DNA from: PXAP01 sp964421595
Lineage (GTDB): Bacteria; Bacteroidota; Bacteroidia; Bacteroidales; PUMT01
Reading direction: 5' to 3'
Assembly: GCA_964421595.1 (NCBI GenBank)
Contig: CAYQXY010000026.1
Location: 15,723-79,722, forward strand
DNA length: 64,000 nucleotides
The translations under genes and the position numbers were made by a program. Below, piece after piece: positions 35,825 through 44,301 of the stretch; position 1 is the first letter of the stretch; the number at the start of each line of letters is the position of its first letter. The notes under the pieces are model-generated. The model was given only the letters and a program-made list of their open reading frames with translations, was not told the DNA's origin and ran no database searches.

Positions 35825-36853
35825 TTATTTTCGATCCAGGAATTTTGAAGCAGTCCAGCGAATGGTTTCTGAGATGGGAATAAATTCATGGCCCAGTGCC
35901 TCCTCAATCTTACGGGTGCTGTAACGTGTAGATCCGCGGCCACTGCGGGCTGTCTCACGGGTAAGCATTGGTTTGCTGAATGTAAGCTTGCTGCGGAGCC
36001 AATCGGCCCTCCACCCCAGTTCGGCAAGTCTTCTCGTGGCATGCTTCGAAGGCCTTTTGCCACCAATGGAATCGGCAATCTGGTTGAAGAGTTCGCGATA
36101 GGGAAGGTTTTCTCCGTTAAGGATAAAACGCTGTTCATCAATTTCAGAATCCATGAGGGCAATCATGCACTGGCATACATCACGTACATCAACAAATCCG
36201 GTCATTCCTTCGGTATAGTAATCAAGGCCGCTTTTTATGCGGGTAAAAAAACCTGCCGTTCCTCTGTTCCAGTTGCCGGGGCCCAGTATTATTGAGGGAT
36301 TTACAATGACAGCCTTCAGGCCCTCGTTGATGCCGCGCCATACTTCCATCTCCGACTGGAACTTGCTGATAGAATAGGATGTGCGTTTCCTGGATGGTTT
36401 CCAAAGGTCTGTTTCGGATACGGGTTCGCCGTCATACCTGCTGCCGAGGGCGGAAACGGAGCTGACATGACACAGCTTTTTAACATTATGCTCCAGGCAG
36501 AGATTGACAATCGTGGCAGTGGTTTCAATATTGCGGGTTATCATCTTTTGCCTTTCTTCGGGGTCAAAAGATACAATTGCTGCACAGTGGTATACCTTTT
36601 CAACTCCGTCAAAGGCTTCGGCCATAGTGTCGGCATCCATCAGGTCGGCCTCAAACCATTCCACTTTTCCAAATAGTTCGACCGGAGTTGCTTTTTTTTC
36701 CCCGACAGGGTTGTCATAATAACCAAAAACCTCAATCACCTGCTCAAGGTGTGAACCAAAGCGGTGAATAGCTCTTACCTTCTCTCCCTTTTGAAGAAGA
36801 TGCCAGATCAGATGAGACCCGACAAGTCCTGTTCCTCCTGTTACCAGTATCAT
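35825..36853 (-). CDS. NAD-dependent epimerase/dehydratase (extended SDR)
   Basis: 342 aa. The N-terminal Rossmann motif is VTGGTGLVGSHL (GxxGxxG, residues 4-15). The catalytic YxxxK is YSISK (about 157), with the upstream Ser in HVSSVSALGS. After it comes NPSIILGPGNWNRGT, typical of extended SDRs of the 3-beta-HSD/dihydroflavonol-reductase branch. It probably reduces or epimerises a sugar or sterol-like substrate in the cytoplasm. Alone in its transcription unit; specificity cannot be read from the sequence. Confidence 0.9.
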   Translation of the reverse strand: MILVTGGTGLVGSHLIWHLLQKGEKVRAIHRFGSHLEQVIEVFGYYDNPVGEKKATPVELFGKVEWFEADLMDADTMAEAFDGVEKVYHCAAIVSFDPEERQKMITRNIETTATIVNLCLEHNVKKLCHVSSVSALGSRYDGEPVSETDLWKPSRKRTSYSISKFQSEMEVWRGINEGLKAVIVNPSIILGPGNWNRGTAGFFTRIKSGLDYYTEGMTGFVDVRDVCQCMIALMDSEIDEQRFILNGENLPYRELFNQIADSIGGKRPSKHATRRLAELGWRADWLRSKLTFSKPMLTRETARSGRGSTRYSTRKIEEALGHEFIPISETIRWTASKFLDRK

Positions 36854-37274
36854 AATTGCCTCAAATATAAGTGAATTTCACATCATTTGAAAATCCATCA
36901 GAGATCAGGACTTGCATGGGTAACCGACCTTCAGGTCAAATTTTTTTATCCTTAATTACACACAAACGGATGAAAAAATTGATTTGTTTTCAACTGGTCG
37001 GAAATTCAGGAGATCCTTATCATCTAAATGAACAACAAAGAATCTGGACATCATGAGGATTCAACGAAATTGTAACACATGGTTAACTCAATGAAATACC
37101 TCTGCAGAATATGACCGCTGGAAATCGATGAACATGAGAGAATTGAAAAGCTGCCATGTTCCTTGCAAACCGGCATCACCGGAAAGCTGGATAAAAGTGG
37201 AGAAGGTTATACGCTTTATGGACTGTGAATAATTATTTATCTTAGCGCTTTGAAAAATTAAAACCATAGATATT
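36854..37274. other. Intergenic region upstream of riboflavin synthase
   Basis: 421 bp. TATCTTAG (37238-37245) is close to the TAnnTTTG promoter element and would serve the riboflavin synthase gene. I see no FMN-riboswitch-like conserved core. A 45-codon plus-strand frame at 37095-37232 lacks a good start and is not called. Confidence 0.35.
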
Positions 37275-37877
37275 ATGTTCTCTGGAATTGTTGAAGAAGC
37301 TGCTCCGGTGGTTGCACTGGAAAAAGACAAGGGTAACCTTCATATTACAATGGAGTGCTCTTTTGTAAATGAGTTGAAAATTGACCAGAGCGTCTCACAC
37401 AACGGGGTATGCCTGACGGTTGTGCGCAAGACAGATAAAACATACACCGTAACTGCCATAAGGGAGACCCTCGAGAAATCGAATCTCGGTCGTCTGGAGG
37501 TTGGGTCAAAGGTTAACCTCGAGCGAAGCCTGAGGGCTGACTCAATGGTTGACGGGCACTTCGTGCAGGGCCATGTTGACCAGACGGCGGTTTGCACCGA
37601 AGTCAGGGAGGCCGACGGAAGCTGGTACTTCAGGTTTGAGTATGAGCCGGTGGGCGACAATATAACTGTCGAAAAGGGCTCTGTCTCGGTTAACGGTGTC
37701 AGCCTGACAGTTGTAAATTCGCGCGACAACTCCTTTGAGGTGGCTATCATCCCCTATACCTACGATGTGACCAATTTCCATGAATTCAAGCCGGGCACCG
37801 TGGTGAACCTCGAGTTTGACATCATAGGCAAATACATTACCAGGATAGTAAGGCAGATAATGGCCGAGAGGAAGTAA
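37275..37877 (+). CDS. ribE: Riboflavin synthase alpha subunit
   Basis: 200 aa. The enzyme dismutates two 6,7-dimethyl-8-ribityllumazine molecules to riboflavin. It shows the two-fold internal repeat of the family: MFSGIVEEAAPV with VSHNGVCLTVV, then MVDGHFVQGHVDQTA with VSVNGVSLTVV. The conserved N-terminal MFSGIVE and the typical length of about 200 aa support the start. Other rib genes are not adjacent, which is common in Bacteroidota. Confidence 0.95.
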   Translation: MFSGIVEEAAPVVALEKDKGNLHITMECSFVNELKIDQSVSHNGVCLTVVRKTDKTYTVTAIRETLEKSNLGRLEVGSKVNLERSLRADSMVDGHFVQGHVDQTAVCTEVREADGSWYFRFEYEPVGDNITVEKGSVSVNGVSLTVVNSRDNSFEVAIIPYTYDVTNFHEFKPGTVVNLEFDIIGKYITRIVRQIMAERK

Positions 37878-38031
37878 GATTGATTCGTTCCGGGTCAGGT
37901 TTTGCGCAATTTTAATTCTTGTCAGATTCAATATTTTTTTTTTAAATTAGGTTAATATTACATGGCTATTCAAAAAATATCCAAACTTAATTTGGAATGG
38001 AATTTATTGGTGTCATCGAAAACTGAACGAA

Positions 38032-38445
38032 ATGAACAAATCTGATTTAGAAAAGATAGTTGATATCAGATTGTCAGAATCTAATGTTCTTCTTTCATCA
38101 GAAAAATATTCGGGGGCTTACTATTTAGCCGGATATGCTATAGAGTGTGCTTTAAAAGCTTGTATTGCTAAAAAGGTAAACAAGTATGATTTTCCAGACA
38201 AGAAACTCGCAAGTAAAAGTTATTCACATGATTTGGATGAATTGGTTGGGGTTGCTGGCCTAAGGGATGAACTAAATGCTCAAATTAAAAAAGATAAAGA
38301 ATTTAAACTTAACTGGGCTGTTGCGAATATTTGGAATGAAACATCGAGATATGAATGTATAGAAAAGACAAAGGCAAATGATCTTTTAAATGCAATTACA
38401 GACAATAAATCAGGAGTTTTAGTATGGCTGAAGACATTTTGGTAA
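38032..38445 (+). CDS. HEPN-domain protein
   Basis: 137 aa, mostly helical. YYLAGYAIECALKACIAKKV (about 37-56) and YSHDLDELV (about 64-72) are characteristic of HEPN proteins of the MNT/HEPN type. The catalytic R-x4-6-H motif of ribonuclease HEPNs is not evident in the C-terminal part, so a binding or regulatory role is possible. The stop overlaps the next gene by 22 bp, so the two are translationally coupled. AT-rich relative to the riboflavin synthase gene upstream. A toxin-antitoxin-like module is inferred, not shown. Confidence 0.75.
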   Translation: MNKSDLEKIVDIRLSESNVLLSSEKYSGAYYLAGYAIECALKACIAKKVNKYDFPDKKLASKSYSHDLDELVGVAGLRDELNAQIKKDKEFKLNWAVANIWNETSRYECIEKTKANDLLNAITDNKSGVLVWLKTFW

Positions 38446-38831
38446 AAGAATCGCTCACAGATCAAATGATAACCGCAGGTGCCAGGCTAATTAAACGGCT
38501 TGACTATGCAATGTCTGATATTAGGAGTGCATTCTGGTTGTATATTCCGGAAAGTAATTCATGGAAGTTAATTATTGCTTCACCAATTGCTGTTTCCGAA
38601 GGACCAAGAAGCTTCTACAAACGTATTGTAGAAGAGAATGAAAAAGCAGATACGGACGAGGCATTTATTTCCCTTAATGATATTACCGTAACCGGAACAG
38701 AGAATCAAATGGTCCAATTATTTACTATGGCAATAAAAACTAATGGTGGAATTTCCGGAATACGGTTTTCAAGAAACACAATAAATGGTGTCTTTATTGA
38801 AGATGCTTATATTTATAGGACTGGGATATAA
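38424..38831 (+). CDS. Uncharacterised partner of the HEPN protein
   Basis: 135 aa, no family recognised. It begins with a helix (LTDQMITAGARLIKRLDYAM), then alternates strands (AFWLYIPESNSWKLIIASPI) and helices and ends in GVFIEDAYIYRTGI. No nucleotidyltransferase GSxxxG-DxD motif is visible, so it is not a standard MNT antitoxin. The 22-bp overlap with the HEPN gene argues that the two products work together. Confidence 0.65.
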   Translation: MAEDILVKESLTDQMITAGARLIKRLDYAMSDIRSAFWLYIPESNSWKLIIASPIAVSEGPRSFYKRIVEENEKADTDEAFISLNDITVTGTENQMVQLFTMAIKTNGGISGIRFSRNTINGVFIEDAYIYRTGI

Positions 38832-39078
38832 TATATTTTGAAATACCAAAACTGAAAACTCTCCCGTTATCCCTGGCAGGATATCAGTTCTAATGAGTGC
38901 ATTAGAAAATATCCGAAGTGTCCACCAATTTAAAACGGACTATTCCCGGGCAGTCTCCATTGAGAGATCACCACAGCACATAACAATCTCATTGTATTTG
39001 CCCGGGCAAATACTGGATCTTTTGCAAAAATATGTAAGTTAAGGTTTCAGGTGTTTAACCTGGCGAGCCAGTTGAAGA

Positions 39079-39273
39079 TTAATCCTCTTCGTATTTTATC
39101 ACCTCAACGGGACAGCTGTCGGCTGCTTCTTTTATGCCCTCTTCGTTTGCTTCAAGATCGGCGCCGGGAATTACCTTCGCCTCATCAGGCATTTCAAATA
39201 CATCAGGACAAATACTTTCACAAATACCACATGAAGTGCACCCATCTTCGATCCAAACTTTTTTAATTGCCAT
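39079..39273 (-). CDS. Ferredoxin, single [4Fe-4S] type
   Basis: 64 aa small acidic electron carrier. Cys12, Cys15 and Cys18 in CTSCGICESICP, plus the Cys of SCPVEVI (about 54), fit one [4Fe-4S] cluster. Cys22 is the extra cysteine often kept in these proteins. The second binding motif of bicluster ferredoxins is absent. It stands alone on the minus strand, so its redox partner is unknown. Confidence 0.92.
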   Translation of the reverse strand: MAIKKVWIEDGCTSCGICESICPDVFEMPDEAKVIPGADLEANEEGIKEAADSCPVEVIKYEED

Positions 39274-39443
39274 AGCTGTATAAGTTTTTAGTTATTATAA
39301 AATTACAAAAAATCTTTAGTATTATTTTCGGTTAGTTTTTGCAGGTGATTGACTTGTCAGAAATGCGCGCCGGCTTTCTTTTGCATTTTCTGTTGATATG
39401 TAACAGCTGTAAATGAAAATCAGTGAATTATTAACCATTTGAT

Positions 39444-39833
39444 TCAGTTTAATTTCTCCGATTTATTAAGGATATATAAAGCCAATGCATCTTGCAGCAA
39501 CTTCTTTAATTCCGGCGATTTAATCTGCTCTTCTGATCTGATTTTTACATAACGGGAAAGTTTACCCGCCCCTTCAAGCTGGCCATGAGGATCGGGCAGA
39601 TCCAGACCCCTGTTAAATCCTAGTTTAACTCCTTTCCTTGAAGGAATTACCAAACATATCAATTCTGAATATTTCTGTCCAAAGCTGTAGGCCACCATCT
39701 TTGCAGGGATGTCAATTACCTCAACAACACCTGGAAGACTGGCAAGCAGCACCTCCCGGAGCTTCATCGCCAATTCAAACACATGTTTGTCAAAATGTGA
39801 AAAAAACTCTTCTACATTTTTATCTTCAGGCAT
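39444..39833 (-). CDS. DUF1801-type protein
   Basis: 129 aa. The pattern (LREVLLASLPGVVEVIDIPA, FGQKYSELICLVIPSRKGV, then LEGAGKLSRYVKIRSEEQI) fits the DUF1801/YdhG-like family, small cytoplasmic alpha-beta proteins of unknown function. A short distance (45 bp) separates it from the FISUMP lipoprotein gene upstream, and they may be cotranscribed. Confidence 0.7.
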   Translation of the reverse strand: MPEDKNVEEFFSHFDKHVFELAMKLREVLLASLPGVVEVIDIPAKMVAYSFGQKYSELICLVIPSRKGVKLGFNRGLDLPDPHGQLEGAGKLSRYVKIRSEEQIKSPELKKLLQDALALYILNKSEKLN

Positions 39834-39878
39834 ATCAATACATTAATTTTTTAATGCGGTCAATGGATCGCAGGACTT

Positions 39879-41267
39879 TTACTGTTTGATGCAACGAACC
39901 GATAATCCCATATTGCGGGAATCAGCTGCACGCTGCAGGTTTCCGGCATTCACCATTATAGAACGGTTAAATGCGTTCTGTCCGCTATCACCTGTTGATG
40001 TCCACCATAATCCTGCCGATCCTATAAGGCCGTACGAACCATTGGCATCGCGGTTGCTGCCCGGTAATGCGGCAAAGCCAAAGCTGTTGGTCCCGTAATG
40101 AACATTGTGTGAATTCCATCGCGGATGTTCATTGGTAGAGCAATCACCGCCGAGGGGCGAGGAAACCTGATGGCACGATTTTAGTGAATTGGCCAAACCA
40201 TTGCCGGCATCGGGTTCATTATTGAGCCCAAACTGCTCGGACAGGTATTCTGTAAGCTCTGTCCAGTCCTCGTCAGATGGAACTTTCCAGCCGGCAGGAC
40301 AGAGTCGGCGTTCATCCTGCACGGCATACCAGTTATACAAAGCCCCGTAGGCAGCAAGAACTTCCTCTTCCCCTTCAAGGCTGCTGATACTGTGGGGATA
40401 TATAGTATATGCCCCTTGTGTTGTATTCTGCCATGAATCATTAGCCAGTCCCCCGGCTATCAGGGTACCATCGGCATATCTTTTTGTCCGAAGGTTCTCG
40501 GCCATCCATACCTGATTGCCAATGGTTACTATTCCATATCGGTTACCGCTGACATCACTGACAGTGGCGGCTTGTGCGGATGTTTCAAACTCAACAATGT
40601 TTCCGTAGGAGGTTCCTGTACCATTTGTTGCATATGCACGCAGATAATATCTGGTGCCGGCAGACAATCCGCTTATATCGCTTATAAATGTCCCTGCCCC
40701 CTGTCCGTTTTCGGTAAACCCTGTATTCGCTTCAAGCGACATTGTCTCAGAATTATGCCATACCACCCCCCGGGCAATTACGCCGGAACCTCCTTCGTCT
40801 ATTACATTTCCTCCGGAGGTGGCAGATACAGAAGAAATATTGGTTACCTCGGAAGTGCTTACCGTGGCTGTTGCACCCTCAGTGGAAAATTCAACCTCAT
40901 TACCGTATGAAGTACCGAAAATAGTAGTTGCATATGACCTGACAAAGTAATCTGTGCCTGGCGACAGGTCAGAAAGGATACTCACAAACGGGCCGCTCCC
41001 CTCTCCGTCCTGTGTTATACCATAGTGTTTCTCTATCGTCGGATTTGCTATTGTATCATAGACTACCCCCCTGGAGGTTACAGGAGCAATTCCGCTTAAA
41101 GTGACATTACCTCCGGTGCTGGCTGAAGTCATTGTAACGGATGTTGCCGGCAGGGTGCTAACCTCGGGCAGCTCGACAGGATTTTCTCTTTGACAACCAT
41201 GAATGATCAATATAAGGGACGTAACTGAGAGAAATACTTTAAAAAATCGGAAGATATGTGTTTTCAT
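39879..41267 (-). CDS. FISUMP-domain lipoprotein with two Ig/FN3-like repeats
   Basis: 462 aa. A lipoprotein signal ends in LIIHGC (Cys about 25). Two similar beta-sandwich repeats follow (about 38-130 and 135-230), both with an RGVVY/RGVVW strand and an AGTRYYLRAYAT or PGTDYFVRSYAT strand. The C-terminus (about 240-460) is a FISUMP domain: VWMAENLRTKRYADGT, YNWYAVQDERRLCPAGW, PGSNRDANGSYG and LSVRCIKQ. FISUMP proteins are surface-exposed in Bacteroidota and Fibrobacter; their ligands are unknown. Confidence 0.88.
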   Translation of the reverse strand: MKTHIFRFFKVFLSVTSLILIIHGCQRENPVELPEVSTLPATSVTMTSASTGGNVTLSGIAPVTSRGVVYDTIANPTIEKHYGITQDGEGSGPFVSILSDLSPGTDYFVRSYATTIFGTSYGNEVEFSTEGATATVSTSEVTNISSVSATSGGNVIDEGGSGVIARGVVWHNSETMSLEANTGFTENGQGAGTFISDISGLSAGTRYYLRAYATNGTGTSYGNIVEFETSAQAATVSDVSGNRYGIVTIGNQVWMAENLRTKRYADGTLIAGGLANDSWQNTTQGAYTIYPHSISSLEGEEEVLAAYGALYNWYAVQDERRLCPAGWKVPSDEDWTELTEYLSEQFGLNNEPDAGNGLANSLKSCHQVSSPLGGDCSTNEHPRWNSHNVHYGTNSFGFAALPGSNRDANGSYGLIGSAGLWWTSTGDSGQNAFNRSIMVNAGNLQRAADSRNMGLSVRCIKQ

Positions 41268-41404
41268 AATATACCAGGTAGTTTTTTAACTAAACAAACA
41301 ACCGGGAATAATGTTGAGTTATAAAGCTGATCCTGAAAATGCTGCATATGTCTCTCCTGGGCAGGGGAGCATCCGGGCCACCTTAGTATAAATCTTACTT
41401 CCTC

Positions 41405-41911
41405 CTAACTTATAACTTCAAGGAAACCAGCAGGAATTGAGACCAGAAGCTGTTGTCCGATATGATCAATCCTGATCATAACCCGGCGGTTGCCGCGAAA
41501 ATCGACCAGCTCTCCTTCAAGCCCATGCATGGGCCCGCTAACGACTTTCACCCTGTCGCCCGGGGTAAAGTTCTCAGTTGTGACTTCAACATCGGCCTCA
41601 TTGGCAACAAGCTTCCTGAGTACTTCAATCTGATTCTCCGGAATGGGTACTGCTTTCCCTTCGAACGAAATATAGCGTACTATTCCGTTGGTATTAAGAA
41701 CCTGGTAATAGTTGCCAATATCGATACGAACAAAAATGTAACACCTGATAAGCGGCTCCTCTACCCATTTACGCCGGTCGCTCCACTGCCTGAGCTTTTT
41801 CTGAAGCGGCAGGTAAGCTTCTATACCCTGTTTCTGCAGTTCTTTCAACACCTTCTTCTCTGCCCTGGAATTTGTATAGGCAGCATACCATTGTAACTTT
41901 TCCTTTGCCAT
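41405..41911 (-). CDS. UpxY-type NusG paralogue (transcription antiterminator)
   Basis: 168 aa. The NGN domain opens WYAAYTNSRAEKKVLKEL and contains EAYLPLQKKLRQWSDRRKWV and PLIRCYIFVRI. The C-terminal KOW domain is GDRVKVVSGPMHGLEGELVD. This is the UpxY/RfaH-like branch that in Bacteroides drives transcription of long capsule operons. Here no glycan genes follow; the next genes on the strand are the FISUMP lipoprotein and small proteins, so its target operon must lie elsewhere or be short. It lies 84 bp after the NlpC/P60 gene. Confidence 0.88.
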   Translation of the reverse strand: MAKEKLQWYAAYTNSRAEKKVLKELQKQGIEAYLPLQKKLRQWSDRRKWVEEPLIRCYIFVRIDIGNYYQVLNTNGIVRYISFEGKAVPIPENQIEVLRKLVANEADVEVTTENFTPGDRVKVVSGPMHGLEGELVDFRGNRRVMIRIDHIGQQLLVSIPAGFLEVIS

Positions 41912-41995
41912 CTTTTTTCTGTGTCTTGAAATGCAAAATTAATCCCTTTATTATGAAATGATGTAAAATTATAATTCAAAAACCATTGGTCAAAA

Positions 41996-42664
41996 TCAGT
42001 TGTCAAAAATCCTGGTGCCAAATACAAACTTTTCGTTCCACCAGCGGTCGTATATGGAGGTGACAGTTACACCCCTGGAAGATGAGGTATGGATAAACTC
42101 GTTATTCCCGGCATAGATACCTGAATGTGTAATAAACCGGTTTGTCCTGTAGGACCTGGTAAAAAACACCAGATCACCTTTTTTAAGCTGATCTGTTTCA
42201 AAAACAATTGTACCGTACCTGGCCTGCTCTTCAGAGTTGTGGGGAAGATTGATACCATGGGCTGCAAAAACAGTCAGCAGTAGTCCCGAACAGTCCATGC
42301 AACTTCGTGTTTTACCACCCATGCAATGAGGCACACCGAGGTAGTCAAGTGCTGTCTCAATTATTGACAGAGCATTGGCACTGCCCGTGTCCAGCCTTTT
42401 TTCTGCTCCCCTGGTCCAGAATACTTCAGGAATCTCATTTTTAATACTGGAGGGCACAGCTCTGGTCTTCACGGCAGTTCTATCTGATTTTGTGTCATTT
42501 CTGGCCGAAGGTATTCTTCCACTACCTGACCTGTCGGCGGGTTTCTCAGTGTTCCTGTCAGCTTTACGTGGCGAGAGCCACCCGGAACAGGAGGACGCCA
42601 TCATTAAAGTGCCGAGGGTGATACAAATCATTAGAATCAACCTGTTCCCTGAAAATCGAGGCAT
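41996..42664 (-). CDS. NlpC/P60 (C40) peptidoglycan peptidase lipoprotein
   Basis: 222 aa from the ATG at 42664, chosen because MPRFSGNRLILMICITLGTL gives a clean signal ending in a lipobox-like MASSC; the frame extends 38 codons further up without signal-like sequence. The C40 domain has the catalytic Cys in SCMDCSGLLL, the His in RFITHSGIYAG, and a following polar residue in EFIHTSS. These enzymes cut D-Glu/meso-DAP bonds in peptidoglycan stems. A disordered Arg/Ser-rich linker joins lipid and domain. Confidence 0.87.
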   Translation of the reverse strand: MPRFSGNRLILMICITLGTLMMASSCSGWLSPRKADRNTEKPADRSGSGRIPSARNDTKSDRTAVKTRAVPSSIKNEIPEVFWTRGAEKRLDTGSANALSIIETALDYLGVPHCMGGKTRSCMDCSGLLLTVFAAHGINLPHNSEEQARYGTIVFETDQLKKGDLVFFTRSYRTNRFITHSGIYAGNNEFIHTSSSRGVTVTSIYDRWWNEKFVFGTRIFDN

Positions 42665-43029
42665 CTTAAACTGAATAGGTTTTTGACTATTAATGCAGTA
42701 AAGGTCTTTATCCAAACTAGTCCTGTATATCATATAATTATTTGCAAATATAATCATATGCTTTGCACTCACTTCCAAAACACATGCGGTTTATAAATGG
42801 GTTCACTGATTTGGTTATACGTGACAGTGATCGGAAATGTTTTTAATGATCGGGAAGTATTCAGCAACATAATGAAAAATAGTTATTCCTAAGAAGATGA
42901 GCAATTTACATGTGCCGGTTTTTTTCTGAAGTTATGGAGATATTTAGTAATTTCGCAGCAGATTATCCGCCCCCCTGTATTGTGCAATGGTATAGCGGAT
43001 AAGCTTAAAATCTCAAAAAAATTCGGGCA

Positions 43030-44073
43030 ATGAAGGTATCGAATCCAAAAAAAATGGCAGCTTATGTTGCTTTTTTCACTGCAGTCATTACAGGTCTGGT
43101 GGAAATGGTATTTATCTATTCTGCACTGGAAAGGCAGCTTCCGGTTTTAATAACATCTATCCTGGTAGTATTTGCTGCAGTTTACTATATGGTGTACTAC
43201 CTGCTTAGTGAATTTATTTTTCAGAAAATAAACCCGATATATAAAACGATTAACAACCTTAACCTGCCTGCTGCAAATATCAGGAAAGACCTCGACAAGG
43301 AGAATTTGATTGAAGATCTCAACAGGGAGGTTGTCGACTGGGCAAAAGGAAAGACCAAGGAAGTGGAACAGCTCAGGGAGATGGCGGACTACCGCAGGGA
43401 ATTCCTTGGTAATGTTTCTCACGAAATGAAAACCCCTATTTTCAATGTTCAGGGATATATTCTTACGCTTCTTGATGGCGGTATAGACGATCCCGCCATA
43501 AACAAGCTCTACCTCCAGAGAGCAGAAAGAAGTATAAACAGGCTGATCAATATTGTAGGCGATCTTGATACAATTTCAAGGCTGGATACCGGAGAGGTAA
43601 AAATTCAATTCGAAGCCTTTGATATTGTTGAGCTTGCAAGGGAAGTTCTTGATCTGCAGGATATGAGAGCCCAGAAGCAGAGCGTTAAATTAAAACTAAA
43701 GAACAATTTCGATAATGCCATAATGGTACTTGCCGACAGAAAAAGGATACAGGAAGTATTAATCAACCTGGTAATTAATTCAATTAAATACAGCAGTAAA
43801 AACGGTGTAACAACTATCGATTTTCATGATATGGATGATAACGTCATGGTTGAGGTTGCCGATAATGGAGTCGGGATTCCGCATGCCGACCTGCCGCGTA
43901 TTTTTGAAAGGTTTTACAGGGTAGATAAAAGCCGTTCACGGAACCAGGGTGGAACGGGCCTGGGCTTGGCTATTGTAAAGCATATCATCGAGGCTCACAA
44001 CCAGAAAATTAATGTGCGCAGCACCGAAAAAAAGGGCACTTCTTTTACTTTCACCCTGAAAAAATGGTCCTGA
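43030..44073 (+). CDS. PhoR-like sensor histidine kinase
   Basis: 347 aa. Two membrane helices (about 10-30 and 35-57) with almost no periplasmic part are followed by HisKA with the phosphoacceptor His131 in NVSHEMKTP. The ATPase follows, with the N box EVLINLVINSIKYSS, G1 VADNGVGIP, F box IFERFYRVDKSRS and G2 GGTGLGLAI. The short extracytoplasmic region suggests sensing in or near the membrane. No response regulator lies adjacent in the window, so its partner is elsewhere. Confidence 0.93.
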   Translation: MKVSNPKKMAAYVAFFTAVITGLVEMVFIYSALERQLPVLITSILVVFAAVYYMVYYLLSEFIFQKINPIYKTINNLNLPAANIRKDLDKENLIEDLNREVVDWAKGKTKEVEQLREMADYRREFLGNVSHEMKTPIFNVQGYILTLLDGGIDDPAINKLYLQRAERSINRLINIVGDLDTISRLDTGEVKIQFEAFDIVELAREVLDLQDMRAQKQSVKLKLKNNFDNAIMVLADRKRIQEVLINLVINSIKYSSKNGVTTIDFHDMDDNVMVEVADNGVGIPHADLPRIFERFYRVDKSRSRNQGGTGLGLAIVKHIIEAHNQKINVRSTEKKGTSFTFTLKKWS

Positions 44074-44259
44074 CCCGGTTTTACTCAGAGGGCGCTTAAC
44101 CTGTTTTCCACTGCGGAATATAGATCCCCTCACTGATAATGATTGTCCACCCGGTATGGATGGGCTGCCAGAGATAATTTTTCCCGGTATTTGTTTGCTT
44201 CGTTTTAAGGTTATCGTATGAACCGGTGCATTTTAGTGTTATGGTATCGGGTTTTTTTC

Positions 44260-44267
44260 TATCTTTG
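44260..44267 (+). promoter_or_regulatory. Candidate -7 promoter element of ileS
   Basis: TATCTTTG matches the Bacteroidota -7 consensus TAnnTTTG exactly, 34 bp upstream of the ileS start codon. A weak T-rich -33 region precedes it. Confidence 0.55.
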
Positions 44268-44301
44268 TGGACTTTTTAGTAAATAAGCAGAATTAATAGT
44301 A

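Noticed and set aside
37095..37232. 45-codon plus-strand frame before riboflavin synthase
   Set aside because: Composition is protein-like but it lacks a credible start and I recognise no family; left as intergenic.
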